A DNA stretch of 64,000 nucleotides, from positions 1 to 64,000 of the forward strand of contig DAIDHQ010000011.1 in NCBI GenBank assembly GCA_027459645.1, written 5' to 3'. The position numbers and the translations under genes were made by a program. Positions 48,221 to 57,079 of the stretch are shown here, piece after piece. The notes below the pieces were generated by a model. It had not been told where the DNA came from, ran no database searches, and saw only the letters and a program-made list of their open reading frames with translations. How positions within the stretch are numbered: the stretch's first letter is position 1; each line of letters begins with the position of its first letter. Origin of the DNA: Vulcanimicrobiota bacterium. GTDB taxonomy: Bacteria > Vulcanimicrobiota > Vulcanimicrobiia > Vulcanimicrobiales > Vulcanimicrobiaceae.

Positions 48221-49282
48221 GTGACTGCGACTGCCGAGCGTCCGCGGGCGCGTTCAGCTTTCGCCGAAAAGCGCGAGCGGCAGCGCACAGCGCTGGAGCG
48301 GACGATCGGCGGTGAGCTGCACGCGTGGTTCGATCGCGACGAGGTACGCGAGATCGACTTGAATGACGACGGCAGGGTCTTCGCCGAAGTCGCCGGCGAA
48401 GGGACGGTCGATACCGGGCTGCGCTACAGTGCCGAAGAGGCGGAATCGCTCGTCATGACGATCGCCTCGGAGATCGCGATCATCGACCCGTTAGCGAAGT
48501 TGACCGAGGATGAACAGTCGCTTGACGGCAAGCTCGACTTTCGACGCGGAACGTTTGCGCGCGTTACACTGACGGCGCCGCCGGGGGTCGAGCAGCACAC
48601 AATGGAGCTGCGTAAACACTCGTCCATCGCGCTCGCGCTGGAGGCGCATCTGGAGCCGCGAGGCCCGATGAACCTTCCGCTGCTCACGAGGAATCAATAC
48701 GACGGCGTGGTCACGCTGCTTGGTGAGAATGCAAACATTGCGGTTTGTGGGGAAATGTTTGCCGGGAAGACGACGCTTCTAAACTCGCTGTTCGCGAAGA
48801 TCGCAGAGCTTGATCCTGAGCGACGCTACGCGTGTATCGAGCACGTGCGCGAGATCGTGAATCCGTTAAAGAACAAGAAAATGGTGCAGGCAACGAATGC
48901 CTGGCCGATACCGCGGTGGTTGCCGAAAATCGTGCGCTGGAACGTACGAAGCGCGACGATCGGCGAGCTGCGCGACGCCGAGGCGGTGAATCTTTTACTG
49001 AACGATATTTGGCTACAGATGACGGGTGGTTTAACGACGTTCCACGGCAAAAAGGCGAGGCGTATCCTCGCACGCATGGAAGCAATGCTGAAGACGATTG
49101 GCTTGACGCCGCAGCGCGAAGTCATCTGCTCGTCGCTGAATGGAATCGTGACAATGGAGCACTCGCACAAGGCTGGGCGGATCGTCACCGGCGTGTACCG
49201 TGTGGAGCCGGAACTTGACGCGAAGGGCGATTACGTCTTGACGGCTCTCGGCGAGGTACGAGAGCTGCCCGACGCGGCGTAA
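48221..49282 (+). CDS. virB11: VirB11/TrbB-type secretion ATPase (353 aa)
   Basis: A hexameric ATPase of the secretion channel. It has an N-terminal domain, then NIAVCGEMFAGKTTLLNSL (Walker A GEMFAGKT, about 177-184, with Met-Phe-Ala where GTGS is usual), the Asp box region YACIEHVREIV, and ATIGELRDAEAVNLL...GGLTTFHGKKA with the His box. Length is normal. GTG start three bases after the tandem-OB gene. A terminator follows, so it is separated from virB2 transcriptionally. Confidence 0.88.
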   Translation: MTATAERPRARSAFAEKRERQRTALERTIGGELHAWFDRDEVREIDLNDDGRVFAEVAGEGTVDTGLRYSAEEAESLVMTIASEIAIIDPLAKLTEDEQSLDGKLDFRRGTFARVTLTAPPGVEQHTMELRKHSSIALALEAHLEPRGPMNLPLLTRNQYDGVVTLLGENANIAVCGEMFAGKTTLLNSLFAKIAELDPERRYACIEHVREIVNPLKNKKMVQATNAWPIPRWLPKIVRWNVRSATIGELRDAEAVNLLLNDIWLQMTGGLTTFHGKKARRILARMEAMLKTIGLTPQREVICSSLNGIVTMEHSHKAGRIVTGVYRVEPELDAKGDYVLTALGEVRELPDAA

Positions 49283-49306
49283 AGACAATCCGGGCAGGGG
49301 AAAACG

Positions 49307-49345
49307 GCAACAAGGGCGGCTAGAAGGGCCGCCTTTGTTGCTTTT
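49307..49345 (+). terminator. Rho-independent terminator after virB11
   Basis: A 14-base stem (49307-49320 with 49328-49341, one G-T pair), seven-base loop, then TTTT. It overlaps the start of the 44-bp element upstream of virB2. Confidence 0.8.
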
Positions 49346-49384
49346 ATGCTTGAAGGTATTTATACCACTTGACCGGAATATACC
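49341..49384 (+). promoter_or_regulatory. 44-bp conserved upstream element, copy 2 (pilus operon)
   Basis: CTTTTATGC, then TATTTATACCA with an inverted repeat GGTAT/ATACC, then TTGACCGGAATATACC. It is nearly identical to 25174-25218. No standard -10 stands out at the right distance, so it may be an activator- or repressor-controlled promoter. It precedes virB2 by about 77 bases. No gene lies in 49283-49460. Confidence 0.65.
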
Positions 49385-49460
49385 GCTCCGTAAGGCGGGA
49401 TAGGCCCGGCGTTTCTGAGCCCCCTGCCCTTCCGCGCAATTTGGAATTGGAGGATTACTC

Positions 49461-49799
49461 GTGCAACAGATTCTTGCAACGGCCTACGGTGCGCTCAGAG
49501 CAAATCGCCGTCGCATTTTCGACTACAGTCTGCTCGGAATGTTTGTCGCGCTTGCGCTGCCGCACCAGGCTTTGGCCGATTGGGGTAGTCTCGTCACTCA
49601 AGTGCAGAGCTTCAAGACCGCGATCGTGACGATCTCCGCATCGTTGATCGTCATCGGCCTTGTCGCCGCCGGCGTCGGTTGGATGACGCGTTCGCACGAA
49701 GGGCTCGGTCCCGTCTTTTGGGGCGGCGTAACGATGGTCGTGATTGGCGCGATCATCCTTATGGGCGACGCGTTCGTTTCGACACTGCAAGGCAGTTAG
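49461..49799 (+). CDS. virB2: VirB2/TrbC-type pilin (112 aa)
   Basis: GTG 49461 with TTGGAGG upstream. A long signal segment ends in LALPHQALA-DWG. Two transmembrane helices (AIVTISASLIVIGLVAAGVGWM and FWGGVTMVVIGAIILMGDAFV) flank the short loop TRSHEGLGPV, as in VirB2/TrbC. First gene of the secretion operon. Confidence 0.88.
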   Translation: MQQILATAYGALRANRRRIFDYSLLGMFVALALPHQALADWGSLVTQVQSFKTAIVTISASLIVIGLVAAGVGWMTRSHEGLGPVFWGGVTMVVIGAIILMGDAFVSTLQGS

Positions 49800-49812
49800 G
49801 GCTAACGCGGTC

Positions 49813-50148
49813 GTGAGCGTCCAGCAGCGCGAGCATCCGATCAATCGCGGCCTCTTCCAGAGATCGAAGATCGCTGGCATTGAGGCCGACGCGTTCGTGT
49901 TGTTGGTGCTTTTTACGATCGCATTTTTCGTGCCGGTGCTTTTGAACCCGCGGAAGATGTGGTGGTACGCCGTAGTCGGCGCCGCATTTTTCGCGGTGTC
50001 GTACTTTCTGCTGCGCTGGCTCTATAAAATCGATCCGCGGTTCTTCGTGAAGATTAGACACTTCTTCCGTTGGAACGCGTTTTATCGCGCTCGACCGTCG
50101 CTTATTGCGGAGCGGGCGCGCATCGTTAAGAGTAGTCAGAAGGGGTAG
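49813..50148 (+). CDS. virB3: VirB3/TrbD-like protein (111 aa)
   Basis: GTG 49813. It has the VirB3 layout: a short cytosolic N-terminus (REHPINRGLFQRSKIAGIEA), two transmembrane helices (AFVLLVLFTIAFFVPVLL, WWYAVVGAAFFAVSYFLLR) and a basic tail. It lies between virB2 and virB4, the conserved order. The tail is longer than in most VirB3 proteins. Confidence 0.82.
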   Translation: MSVQQREHPINRGLFQRSKIAGIEADAFVLLVLFTIAFFVPVLLNPRKMWWYAVVGAAFFAVSYFLLRWLYKIDPRFFVKIRHFFRWNAFYRARPSLIAERARIVKSSQKG

Positions 50149-50153
50149 CGCAG

Positions 50154-52796
50154 GTGGGCGTTTGGGCGTTTCTCGCGGTGATCGTCATCGTCGCGATCTG
50201 CATCGTGGGCGACGAAGAGATTTACACGTTGCGTTGGCTTCGCACGCGTGGGAAACTCGGTGTGGATAAGGCCGTTGGCTACGACTATCGAGCGAAAGAT
50301 GGGATCATAGCGTGGGTCGATAACCGTCTCCTCGTCGGGTGGGAAGTAAGCGGACCCGACTTCGACGGATCGACGTACGCTCAACAAGCAGCGCATGTCG
50401 CGGCCCATAACGAGGCTGTAAAGAAGCGCGACGAAGCGTGGGTGCTCGATTACTACGACTTCTCTGAGGGTGTGACCGGGTATCCCGCGGGGAATAAGGC
50501 GAGCGATCCAACGACGGCAACGATGGCGTGGGCGCGTATAAAGCGATACCTGCAACCGTTCCGGCAGTTCGCGCACGAGCAGTTCGTCGTTGCGACGTAC
50601 ACCCCACCGAGCGCAGTAATCGAGGCGCTTAATCGCCTCATGCTGGACGAGAGTGCCCAAGCGGTAGAGCTTGCGGACGAACAGCACCAGCGCGCGCTTG
50701 CGCAGTTCGAGCAGTATGTGGCTGAGTTGGAAGACGCGCTTTCGACCGTCTTCCGAATGAAGCGACTTGGCAAGCGGCGCATCACGATTGAGGGGCAGCG
50801 ACGCACGGTGGACGATCTTGTGTCGCTGCTGTTCCGTATCGAGACGGGTCGTAATCTGCAGCTTATCTGCGAAGGCGACGGCGACGTACGCCGCATTCTC
50901 ACCTCGTTCGACTTTTCCGGCGGCTTGTATCCGAAGGTGGACGGCGAGCACGTTGTTGTCGTAAGCGTCGAGGATACGCCGGATGCATCGGTACCGGGGA
51001 TGCTCGATGCGCTTGTGTCGGTCAAAGTGCCGTATTGCCGAGCGACGAAAATGGTGTTTTTGGAACAAGAGCATGCGCGCAAGATTGCGCGTGGTTCGTT
51101 CTACCGTCATTCGGAGTCGTCGCAGAACATCGCCACTCGCGTGGCGTCAAACGGCGCCGATGGTGGCGTCGTCGATCCTGGCGCGTTGGAGAACGCGGCA
51201 GATGCGCAGAAGGCTCTCGGCGATATTACGCGCGGGCAAGTGAAGTACGTGCTGTGGAGCACGCGTGTCGTGCTGCGTGATAAAAATCTGTTCCGCGCGT
51301 TGCAGAATGCGTGGAAGATCAAGAGCGAGATCGGGAAGCGTGGCTTCACGGCACGAGTCGAATTGTTCAATAACTCCGAGGCGTACGTGGCCCATCTTGC
51401 TGGGGATAATGCGCATGATGTGTCGCCGCTCGCGCTCGATACGATCGCGGCATCGGACCTCACGCGTATCGCGAGTAACGATCTCGGCCAGCATGAGAAT
51501 CCGAATCCGATGCTGCCGCCAGGATCGCCGCCGCTCTATCGCATGCTCACGTTTGGTGGACAGCCTTACGATCTTGTGCTCGCACAGGAGGACATTCAGC
51601 ACACGTTCTTTGCGGGCCCGACGGGCGCGGGTAAATCGACCGTGCTGAACGTGCTGAGCGCCGCAATGCGGGCTCAGTATGGGCGGACACAGCTATTCAC
51701 GTTCGACCAAGGCCGTTCGGCGGAGCGTTACTGCCTGGCCGCCGGCGGGGACTTCTACGAGCTTGATCCTACGAATAAGGAACCCGGCGCGATCGGCTTT
51801 GCGCCGTTGCAGCGCATCAACGAACCCGAGGAGTTCGAGTGGGCGCTTGAGTGGCTGCAAGAGTTCCTTCTGAAGCTGCAGCGCGTCGAGTTGACGCCGG
51901 AGCAGCAGCAGGCTCTTCGCAACGGCCTTATGGTGGTCGCGCGCGATCCTGATCCGTCGCAACGGACACTTTCGCGGCTACAGTATCAGATGGTCGCGCT
52001 TGATCGCACGATCGCGACGGCGTTAGAGCATTACACAATCTCGGGTGCCCTTGGACGGCTGCTCGATTCGAGCACCGACAGCCTCGGAAGCGCTAGCGTC
52101 CAGGTATTTGAAATGGGCGTCCTCATGAAGCGCAAGGATGCGCGCGTTATTGTGCCGGTGTTGGAGTATATCTTCCATCGAATCGACGAGCGTCTTGGTG
52201 CAATCGATCCAGACACGGGCTTCGCAATCCCGAGCGTGATTCTGCTCGATGAGTCGCCGGAATATCTGCGGCATGAGGCATTTGGCGCGAGAATCAATTA
52301 TTGGCTCGATAAAGTCCGCAAGAAGAATTGCGGCATCTGGCTCGCGACGCTTCGTCTCGGCGACTTCATGAAGTTGCCGATCGCGGATGCGATCCTGGAC
52401 TCGTGCGTCAATAAGGTCTTTTTGCCGAATCCCGAGGCGGACGACGCAATGCAGAAGCTCTATTTCGACGCTGGGTGCAGCGTAGAGGACACGTTGCGCA
52501 TTGCCTCGGGGACGAAGAAACGTCACGTGTTCGTGAAGCAAGGCGATAGGTTTGCCTTTTGCAACACCGACTTCGATCCCGTCGAGCTGGAGTTCGCTGG
52601 TCGCTCGCAACCCGACGACGTGAAGCAAACAGCGCGCCTTTGGCGACAACACGGCCGCATGATGGGCGGCTATATATTACGGGAGGCCGGCCTACATGAA
52701 GCGGCTGACAAGTGGTTCGAGTTTGCTCGCAAAGCTGGGTGGGATCATGAAACGCAGCCTAAAGCAGCGACGGAAAAGGAGCTAATCAGTGCTTAA
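50154..52796 (+). CDS. virB4: VirB4/TrbE-type secretion ATPase (880 aa)
   Basis: The large assembly ATPase. N-terminal membrane helix (FLAVIVIVAICIVGD), CagE/TrbE-VirB domain in the middle (HPHEN-like Asn-rich region near SNDLGQHENPNPMLPPGSPP), Walker A FFAGPTGAGKSTVL (about 486-497), Walker B IPSVILLDESPEYL (about 690-703) and KNCGIWLATLRLGDF (motif following B). Start GTG 50154. Overlaps virB8 by eight bases. Confidence 0.93.
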   Translation: MGVWAFLAVIVIVAICIVGDEEIYTLRWLRTRGKLGVDKAVGYDYRAKDGIIAWVDNRLLVGWEVSGPDFDGSTYAQQAAHVAAHNEAVKKRDEAWVLDYYDFSEGVTGYPAGNKASDPTTATMAWARIKRYLQPFRQFAHEQFVVATYTPPSAVIEALNRLMLDESAQAVELADEQHQRALAQFEQYVAELEDALSTVFRMKRLGKRRITIEGQRRTVDDLVSLLFRIETGRNLQLICEGDGDVRRILTSFDFSGGLYPKVDGEHVVVVSVEDTPDASVPGMLDALVSVKVPYCRATKMVFLEQEHARKIARGSFYRHSESSQNIATRVASNGADGGVVDPGALENAADAQKALGDITRGQVKYVLWSTRVVLRDKNLFRALQNAWKIKSEIGKRGFTARVELFNNSEAYVAHLAGDNAHDVSPLALDTIAASDLTRIASNDLGQHENPNPMLPPGSPPLYRMLTFGGQPYDLVLAQEDIQHTFFAGPTGAGKSTVLNVLSAAMRAQYGRTQLFTFDQGRSAERYCLAAGGDFYELDPTNKEPGAIGFAPLQRINEPEEFEWALEWLQEFLLKLQRVELTPEQQQALRNGLMVVARDPDPSQRTLSRLQYQMVALDRTIATALEHYTISGALGRLLDSSTDSLGSASVQVFEMGVLMKRKDARVIVPVLEYIFHRIDERLGAIDPDTGFAIPSVILLDESPEYLRHEAFGARINYWLDKVRKKNCGIWLATLRLGDFMKLPIADAILDSCVNKVFLPNPEADDAMQKLYFDAGCSVEDTLRIASGTKKRHVFVKQGDRFAFCNTDFDPVELEFAGRSQPDDVKQTARLWRQHGRMMGGYILREAGLHEAADKWFEFARKAGWDHETQPKAATEKELISA

Positions 52797-53517
52797 GTCT
52801 TCTTCAGGAAGAGCGAGTGAAAATGGCGGCGGCAATGGCACCGGCAGCGGCGGAAAGACGGGTGTTCGCGAGTTTGTAAGCCGTATTTCCGAAGAACGGA
52901 GAGACAAAGCCGCATGGCGGCGCTGGACGTTCATTTTGGCCGCCGGCTATCCGGTTCTTTTTGCGGTGATCGTGTATCTAGCGCAGCTCCCTCAAGTGCA
53001 ACCGTTTCTCATCGCGCTTACCTCGACGGGAGCGTATATCCCGATCGGGCCCGCAAAGCCGTTCGATCCGCCCGACGTGCAATCTCGTGAGGCCGTAATC
53101 GGGCATTGGCTCGAAGACTGCTATACCGTGACCGACGAGCATTCGCAACTGAACGTACGCAAGCGGTGCTTCGGAATGGTGAAGTCGGGCTCGCAAGCGT
53201 ACCAAGCCGTGAACGCATATTGGAGTGACCCAATGCGTGGGCCCGATGCAATGCGTGCGAACAAGCTCACCTACAGCATTACGGTCGAGAACGTCGATGC
53301 CACGGATAACGAGCACTTCATTGCGGACTATACGCTGCGCGTGTTCGACAATCAGAACGAACTGCGCGAAACGGACAACCGGCACGCGCAGATCACGGCC
53401 GAGTTTCACCCGGAGGTGAAAGACCCCAATCTTCTGTGGGTCGATCCGTCGCGAATCTATATCACCCAATTCATGGACGGGCCGGCTGGAAACGTCGCGC
53501 CGACGACCGGAGGTTAG
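52789..53517 (+). CDS. virB8: VirB8/TrbF-like inner-membrane protein (242 aa)
   Basis: GTG 52789 within the end of virB4. Cytosolic Gly/Ser-rich N-terminus, one transmembrane helix (FILAAGYPVLFAVIVYLA), then a periplasmic domain of the NTF2-like VirB8 type (VIGHWLEDCYTVTDEHSQLN, SQAYQAVNAYW, ITVENVDATDNEHFIADY, DPSRIYITQF). It carries two cysteines. Position after virB4 supports the call over VirB5. Confidence 0.78.
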   Translation: MLKSSSGRASENGGGNGTGSGGKTGVREFVSRISEERRDKAAWRRWTFILAAGYPVLFAVIVYLAQLPQVQPFLIALTSTGAYIPIGPAKPFDPPDVQSREAVIGHWLEDCYTVTDEHSQLNVRKRCFGMVKSGSQAYQAVNAYWSDPMRGPDAMRANKLTYSITVENVDATDNEHFIADYTLRVFDNQNELRETDNRHAQITAEFHPEVKDPNLLWVDPSRIYITQFMDGPAGNVAPTTGG

Positions 53518-53522
53518 GTGCG

Positions 53523-54965
53523 ATGAATACCGAGGGTGACGGACAGCCGAATGAAGAGTACGAGCAGCCGGCGCAACACGCCGCGCCGGTCCTCGACGTG
53601 CTCGGCGATCAGGAGCGCGCGAGCGAGGAGGGCGGTCAGGCGCCGCCACCACCGACCGGCGAGAGTTTCGGAGTTGCGACGCCTGTGCGTCCACCCGGGC
53701 TGTCGAAGAAGACGCTTGCGTTCGTGTCGATCGGCGGACTCGCGTTCTTGTTTCTCTTGATCGTGGGTATTGCGTTCGGCATTTCGTCGAAGGCCGACGC
53801 GGCTCGTGGGATCAAGATCGGCGATACGCCGAGGAAACCGTTTATCGGGCAGGTCGGCGGTGGGCTTGCGCCGGCTCAGGCCTTCGGTACGCCGGTTCCA
53901 AACGGCACACCGAGGCCGTATTCACCGTTGCAGCCCGTGAACGGCCAGGCAACGGCAACCCCGTTCCCAAGTCTTAACGCGGGCGCTCGCTCGCCGGTGT
54001 GTCAGGTGCAACCGGGTTACGCCGGCCCTGCACAGCCGGGCTGCGCCACCGGACAACGCACGGCGCAAGGAACGCAGCAGTCGCCGTCGGGATCGGGCGG
54101 GGGGACGAGCATCCAATCGACGCCGACGCCGGCGGAGATCGCTGCGCAACACGAGCGTGACGAGGAAGTCGCCTACGTCGCCCATGAAGCGCAGGCGGCG
54201 GCGTTCGTAGGCGATCGGAGCGGCAACGACGGGTCGCAGATGGCGGTCGGAAACGCGTCATCCACCGTTGCTGTAAGCGGCCTGCGTAATGTCACGCAGC
54301 AGAATACCCCCGTGACAAATCCGCCAGGCGCTGGCTTCGGAGCGCCGGCGCCAACAGCGCCGCCGACGAACTACCTGAACGTCGGCGTGGGCACGTGGAT
54401 TCCGATTACGACGAAGGGTAAGATGGACTGCAACTCAGGGGGCGTAACCGCGCAGGTGCGCGAGTACGTCCCGGATGTGAGTGGCACGTATCCGCTTATT
54501 CCGCCATACTCGACTGTTGTTGGACAAATCGTCCCGGTATCGAGCGGGCACTGTGACATTGTGTGGACGCTGCTGCGACTGCCGAATCAATACGAAACGT
54601 CGTTGCAAGCGTATCACACGCAGGATTCAGCCGGTAAAAGCGGCGTTGGTGGGCTCGTAGACGATCATCGATGGAGCATAGCTCGTACGGCTCTTTACGC
54701 CTCCGGCGTTGCCGCTGCAGCCGGTTACGTGCTCGCGCGTGTCACGCAGCCGCCCTCGTCATCGAACGTCGTGGTGGTGACGCAAACGAGCCCGTCGCAA
54801 CAAGCGATCACCGCGGCGATCGGCCCGATTCAGAGCGGCGCCGACCGGCTGATAAACCTCGATGCGAATAAAGCTCCGAATGTGTACCTCGACGACGGTA
54901 CGCACTTAAATATCTATGTTGACAGCCCCATCTATCTGCCCGTGTGGCAAGGAGTGACACCGTGA
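53523..54965 (+). CDS. virB10: VirB10/TrbI-like channel protein (480 aa)
   Basis: ATG 53523. Cytosolic acidic, Pro-rich N-terminus, one transmembrane helix (AFVSIGGLAFLFLLIVGIAF), a long Pro/Ser/Gln-rich periplasmic linker with two cysteines (VCQVQPGYAGPAQPGC), and the C-terminal VirB10 barrel: NVGVGTWIPITTKGKMDC, YPLIPPYSTVVGQIVPVSSG, a membrane-like antenna ALYASGVAAAAGYVLA and the final DGTHLNIYVDSPIYLP. Overlaps virB5 in GTGA. Confidence 0.88.
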   Translation: MNTEGDGQPNEEYEQPAQHAAPVLDVLGDQERASEEGGQAPPPPTGESFGVATPVRPPGLSKKTLAFVSIGGLAFLFLLIVGIAFGISSKADAARGIKIGDTPRKPFIGQVGGGLAPAQAFGTPVPNGTPRPYSPLQPVNGQATATPFPSLNAGARSPVCQVQPGYAGPAQPGCATGQRTAQGTQQSPSGSGGGTSIQSTPTPAEIAAQHERDEEVAYVAHEAQAAAFVGDRSGNDGSQMAVGNASSTVAVSGLRNVTQQNTPVTNPPGAGFGAPAPTAPPTNYLNVGVGTWIPITTKGKMDCNSGGVTAQVREYVPDVSGTYPLIPPYSTVVGQIVPVSSGHCDIVWTLLRLPNQYETSLQAYHTQDSAGKSGVGGLVDDHRWSIARTALYASGVAAAAGYVLARVTQPPSSSNVVVVTQTSPSQQAITAAIGPIQSGADRLINLDANKAPNVYLDDGTHLNIYVDSPIYLPVWQGVTP

Positions 54966-55696
54966 AGCGATTTTCTCTTCTCGCGTTCGTCTTCGCCGCG
55001 TGCGTTATCGCCGCGGCGCGCCCTGCGAGTGCGCAGATGATCGTTTCGGACCCGGAGACGGAGTTCGAGACGTACACGACTGCGTTCCAAACCGCGCAGC
55101 AATATGCGACGCAGGTGCAGCAGTTTTCGACGCAGATGCAGCAGTGGCAGCAGCAGCTCAAGGACGGGCAACTCATTAACGAGTCGAACTACTCGAACTA
55201 CGTCGGCGATATGCAAAACCTCGTGAACGCGCTTAACACGTCGGGATCGAATCAGGTATCAGTGAACAATGGCGGCTTGTCGTCGAGCTACGCAACGACG
55301 TACGCCGGCTACACGCCGCAGAGCGGCGATCCGGGCGAGTCGGAGTTCTCCTCCATGATCGGCAATCAGCTCGCCGGCGTGCTCCAAGCATTACAGGCGA
55401 ATCAGGCGACCTTCACGCGCGCGAATGCGAACGCGGGTGTGTCGCAGCAGCTCGCCTCGGAGAATAATTCGGACTCGGGGACCGATGCGTTGTTGCAGAC
55501 GACCAATGCGATCCTGATTGGCATTCTCGAAGACATAGAGTACGAGCAAAGCGCGAACGCGGTTAACATGCAAGCGTTGCTCGCGAGCACCGCCGGCGAC
55601 ACCGAGGTGAGTGCGCAAGATCGTGCCGAGTTCTCGTCGTTCTTGCAAAACGAGGCGTCGCAGTACGCGAATCCGCCAGCGTCGGCGGGCTTCTAA
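54962..55696 (+). CDS. virB5: VirB5/TrbJ-like protein (244 aa)
   Basis: GTG 54962. Signal peptide ending in IAAARPASA-QMIV, then a long helical domain (FETYTTAFQTAQQYATQVQQ, MQQWQQQLKDGQ) and a Gln/Asn-rich second half (TDALLQTTNAILIGILEDIE). The pattern is that of TrbJ/VirB5, the pilus-tip or periplasmic subunit. Next to virB6 as usual. Confidence 0.82.
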   Translation: MKRFSLLAFVFAACVIAAARPASAQMIVSDPETEFETYTTAFQTAQQYATQVQQFSTQMQQWQQQLKDGQLINESNYSNYVGDMQNLVNALNTSGSNQVSVNNGGLSSSYATTYAGYTPQSGDPGESEFSSMIGNQLAGVLQALQANQATFTRANANAGVSQQLASENNSDSGTDALLQTTNAILIGILEDIEYEQSANAVNMQALLASTAGDTEVSAQDRAEFSSFLQNEASQYANPPASAGF

Positions 55697-55717
55697 GCGC
55701 CGGAGGAACCGGAGTAG

Positions 55718-57067
55718 GTGTTGGGGTCGGTAGGTAAGGAGGTTGCGATCGGACTCGGCCGCGCAATCGTGCGTCGCACGGTCGAGTTCGCTCGGGCCGA
55801 AGTTGCGTTGGTGCGCTGGATCGTCACGAGCTATCGTGACGCGTTCGCAGAAGCGCGCCGCAATCCGAAGCGACTGCTCGTTAAGAGCGCAATCGTGTTG
55901 CCGCTTGCGTTTGCATTTTACGTCATGTATCTGCATAGCCCAGCTGCGGCAGCAGGTTCGGGGCCATCCTGCCAAGCGTGGGCAACATCGGAGGCAAGTA
56001 CGCCCGGGCCACTGTCGCAAGCGCTGAGCAACATGACGGGCGGAAGCACCGTGAGCACGTGGATGAACAACGCAGTCGTGTTCGTCGGCGTCATCTTTTG
56101 GGCGCTCATGGTCGTGCAGCTCACGCAAGACATTATCGACTATATGTTCCAGACCGCCGGCGCCGGAACGCTCGGCGGATTCTTCGGGCAATATGGCCGC
56201 GTGTTACTAATGAATCTGCTGATCGCAGGACTATTCGTGAATCTTCCGTCGATCACGTACGATTTCTTTTCGGGCGCGAGCCAGGCCGGGCAAGCTGTCA
56301 CCGGCGTTGCGCCGGCGCCGTGGTACAGCAATATCTTCAACTTTGAGCCCGGCATTATTTCGGACGAGGGCGTCTGCGTTCAGGACGAGATGGATACCGC
56401 GTTCTACACGCTTGCAAATAAGAAAATGCAGTTGAGTTGGACGAATATCGGCCAATCGCTGCAGGCCGTGATGGAATATGTGACGGCGTGGTTTTCCGAG
56501 TTCGTCGGAGCGAGCGTAGTAAACATCGCGTATTTGATTATTGCGGTCGTCTTCACGTTCGTAGCTCTCGAAGTATTCTTCATCGCAGGGCTTGGGATGA
56601 TAACCCTCGGCGGTATGTCGCATCGGGCGCTGTGGTTCATGCCGATGGGGTATCGCGCTGCGGCGTTCAGCCTATTTATGAAGATCGCAGCTCTCGGTGC
56701 GATCTCGGCGTTCGGTGTTCAAGAAGCCGACACGTGGGCGCAGATGATCGCGGGCGCGACGAGCTTGGAGCAGCTCGTGCCGATCTGCAAGGAGATCATG
56801 TACGGCGGGATCGGCTTTGCGTTGCTCGGCGGTTTTATGCCAGGGATCATCGGAAAGCATTTTGGCGGAGCGTACATGGGCCAACAAGCGACGATGGCGA
56901 TCGGCCGCGTCGGGAGCACGACCTCGAACGTCGTGCAGCAGAACATGCGGCCCGGCAATACTCGGCCGTCATCGCCGCAGCAGCCCCAGAACGGCTCCTC
57001 GGGCGGCGGGGGCAACGGTTCGACGCAGCGCGCAAATCAGACGCCCACTATGTCGGGCACGCCGTAA
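55718..57067 (+). CDS. virB6: VirB6/TrbL-like polytopic membrane protein (449 aa)
   Basis: GTG 55718 after GGAGGAACCGGAG. At least six hydrophobic segments, including FLSLPLAFAFYVMYL-like at 55 and VVFVGVIFWALMVVQLTQDI, YGRVLLMNLLIAGLFVNL, VVNIAYLIIAVVFTFVALEVF, FSLFMKIAALGAISAFGV and IGFALLGGFMPGIIG. C-terminal tail Pro/Gln/Ser-rich and disordered. The layout is typical of VirB6/TrbL. Confidence 0.85.
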   Translation: MLGSVGKEVAIGLGRAIVRRTVEFARAEVALVRWIVTSYRDAFAEARRNPKRLLVKSAIVLPLAFAFYVMYLHSPAAAAGSGPSCQAWATSEASTPGPLSQALSNMTGGSTVSTWMNNAVVFVGVIFWALMVVQLTQDIIDYMFQTAGAGTLGGFFGQYGRVLLMNLLIAGLFVNLPSITYDFFSGASQAGQAVTGVAPAPWYSNIFNFEPGIISDEGVCVQDEMDTAFYTLANKKMQLSWTNIGQSLQAVMEYVTAWFSEFVGASVVNIAYLIIAVVFTFVALEVFFIAGLGMITLGGMSHRALWFMPMGYRAAAFSLFMKIAALGAISAFGVQEADTWAQMIAGATSLEQLVPICKEIMYGGIGFALLGGFMPGIIGKHFGGAYMGQQATMAIGRVGSTTSNVVQQNMRPGNTRPSSPQQPQNGSSGGGGNGSTQRANQTPTMSGTP

Positions 57068-57079
57068 GGAGGCAAGGAT

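Noticed and set aside
50136-51110. Minus-strand open frame of 324 codons
   Set aside because: Antisense to virB4.
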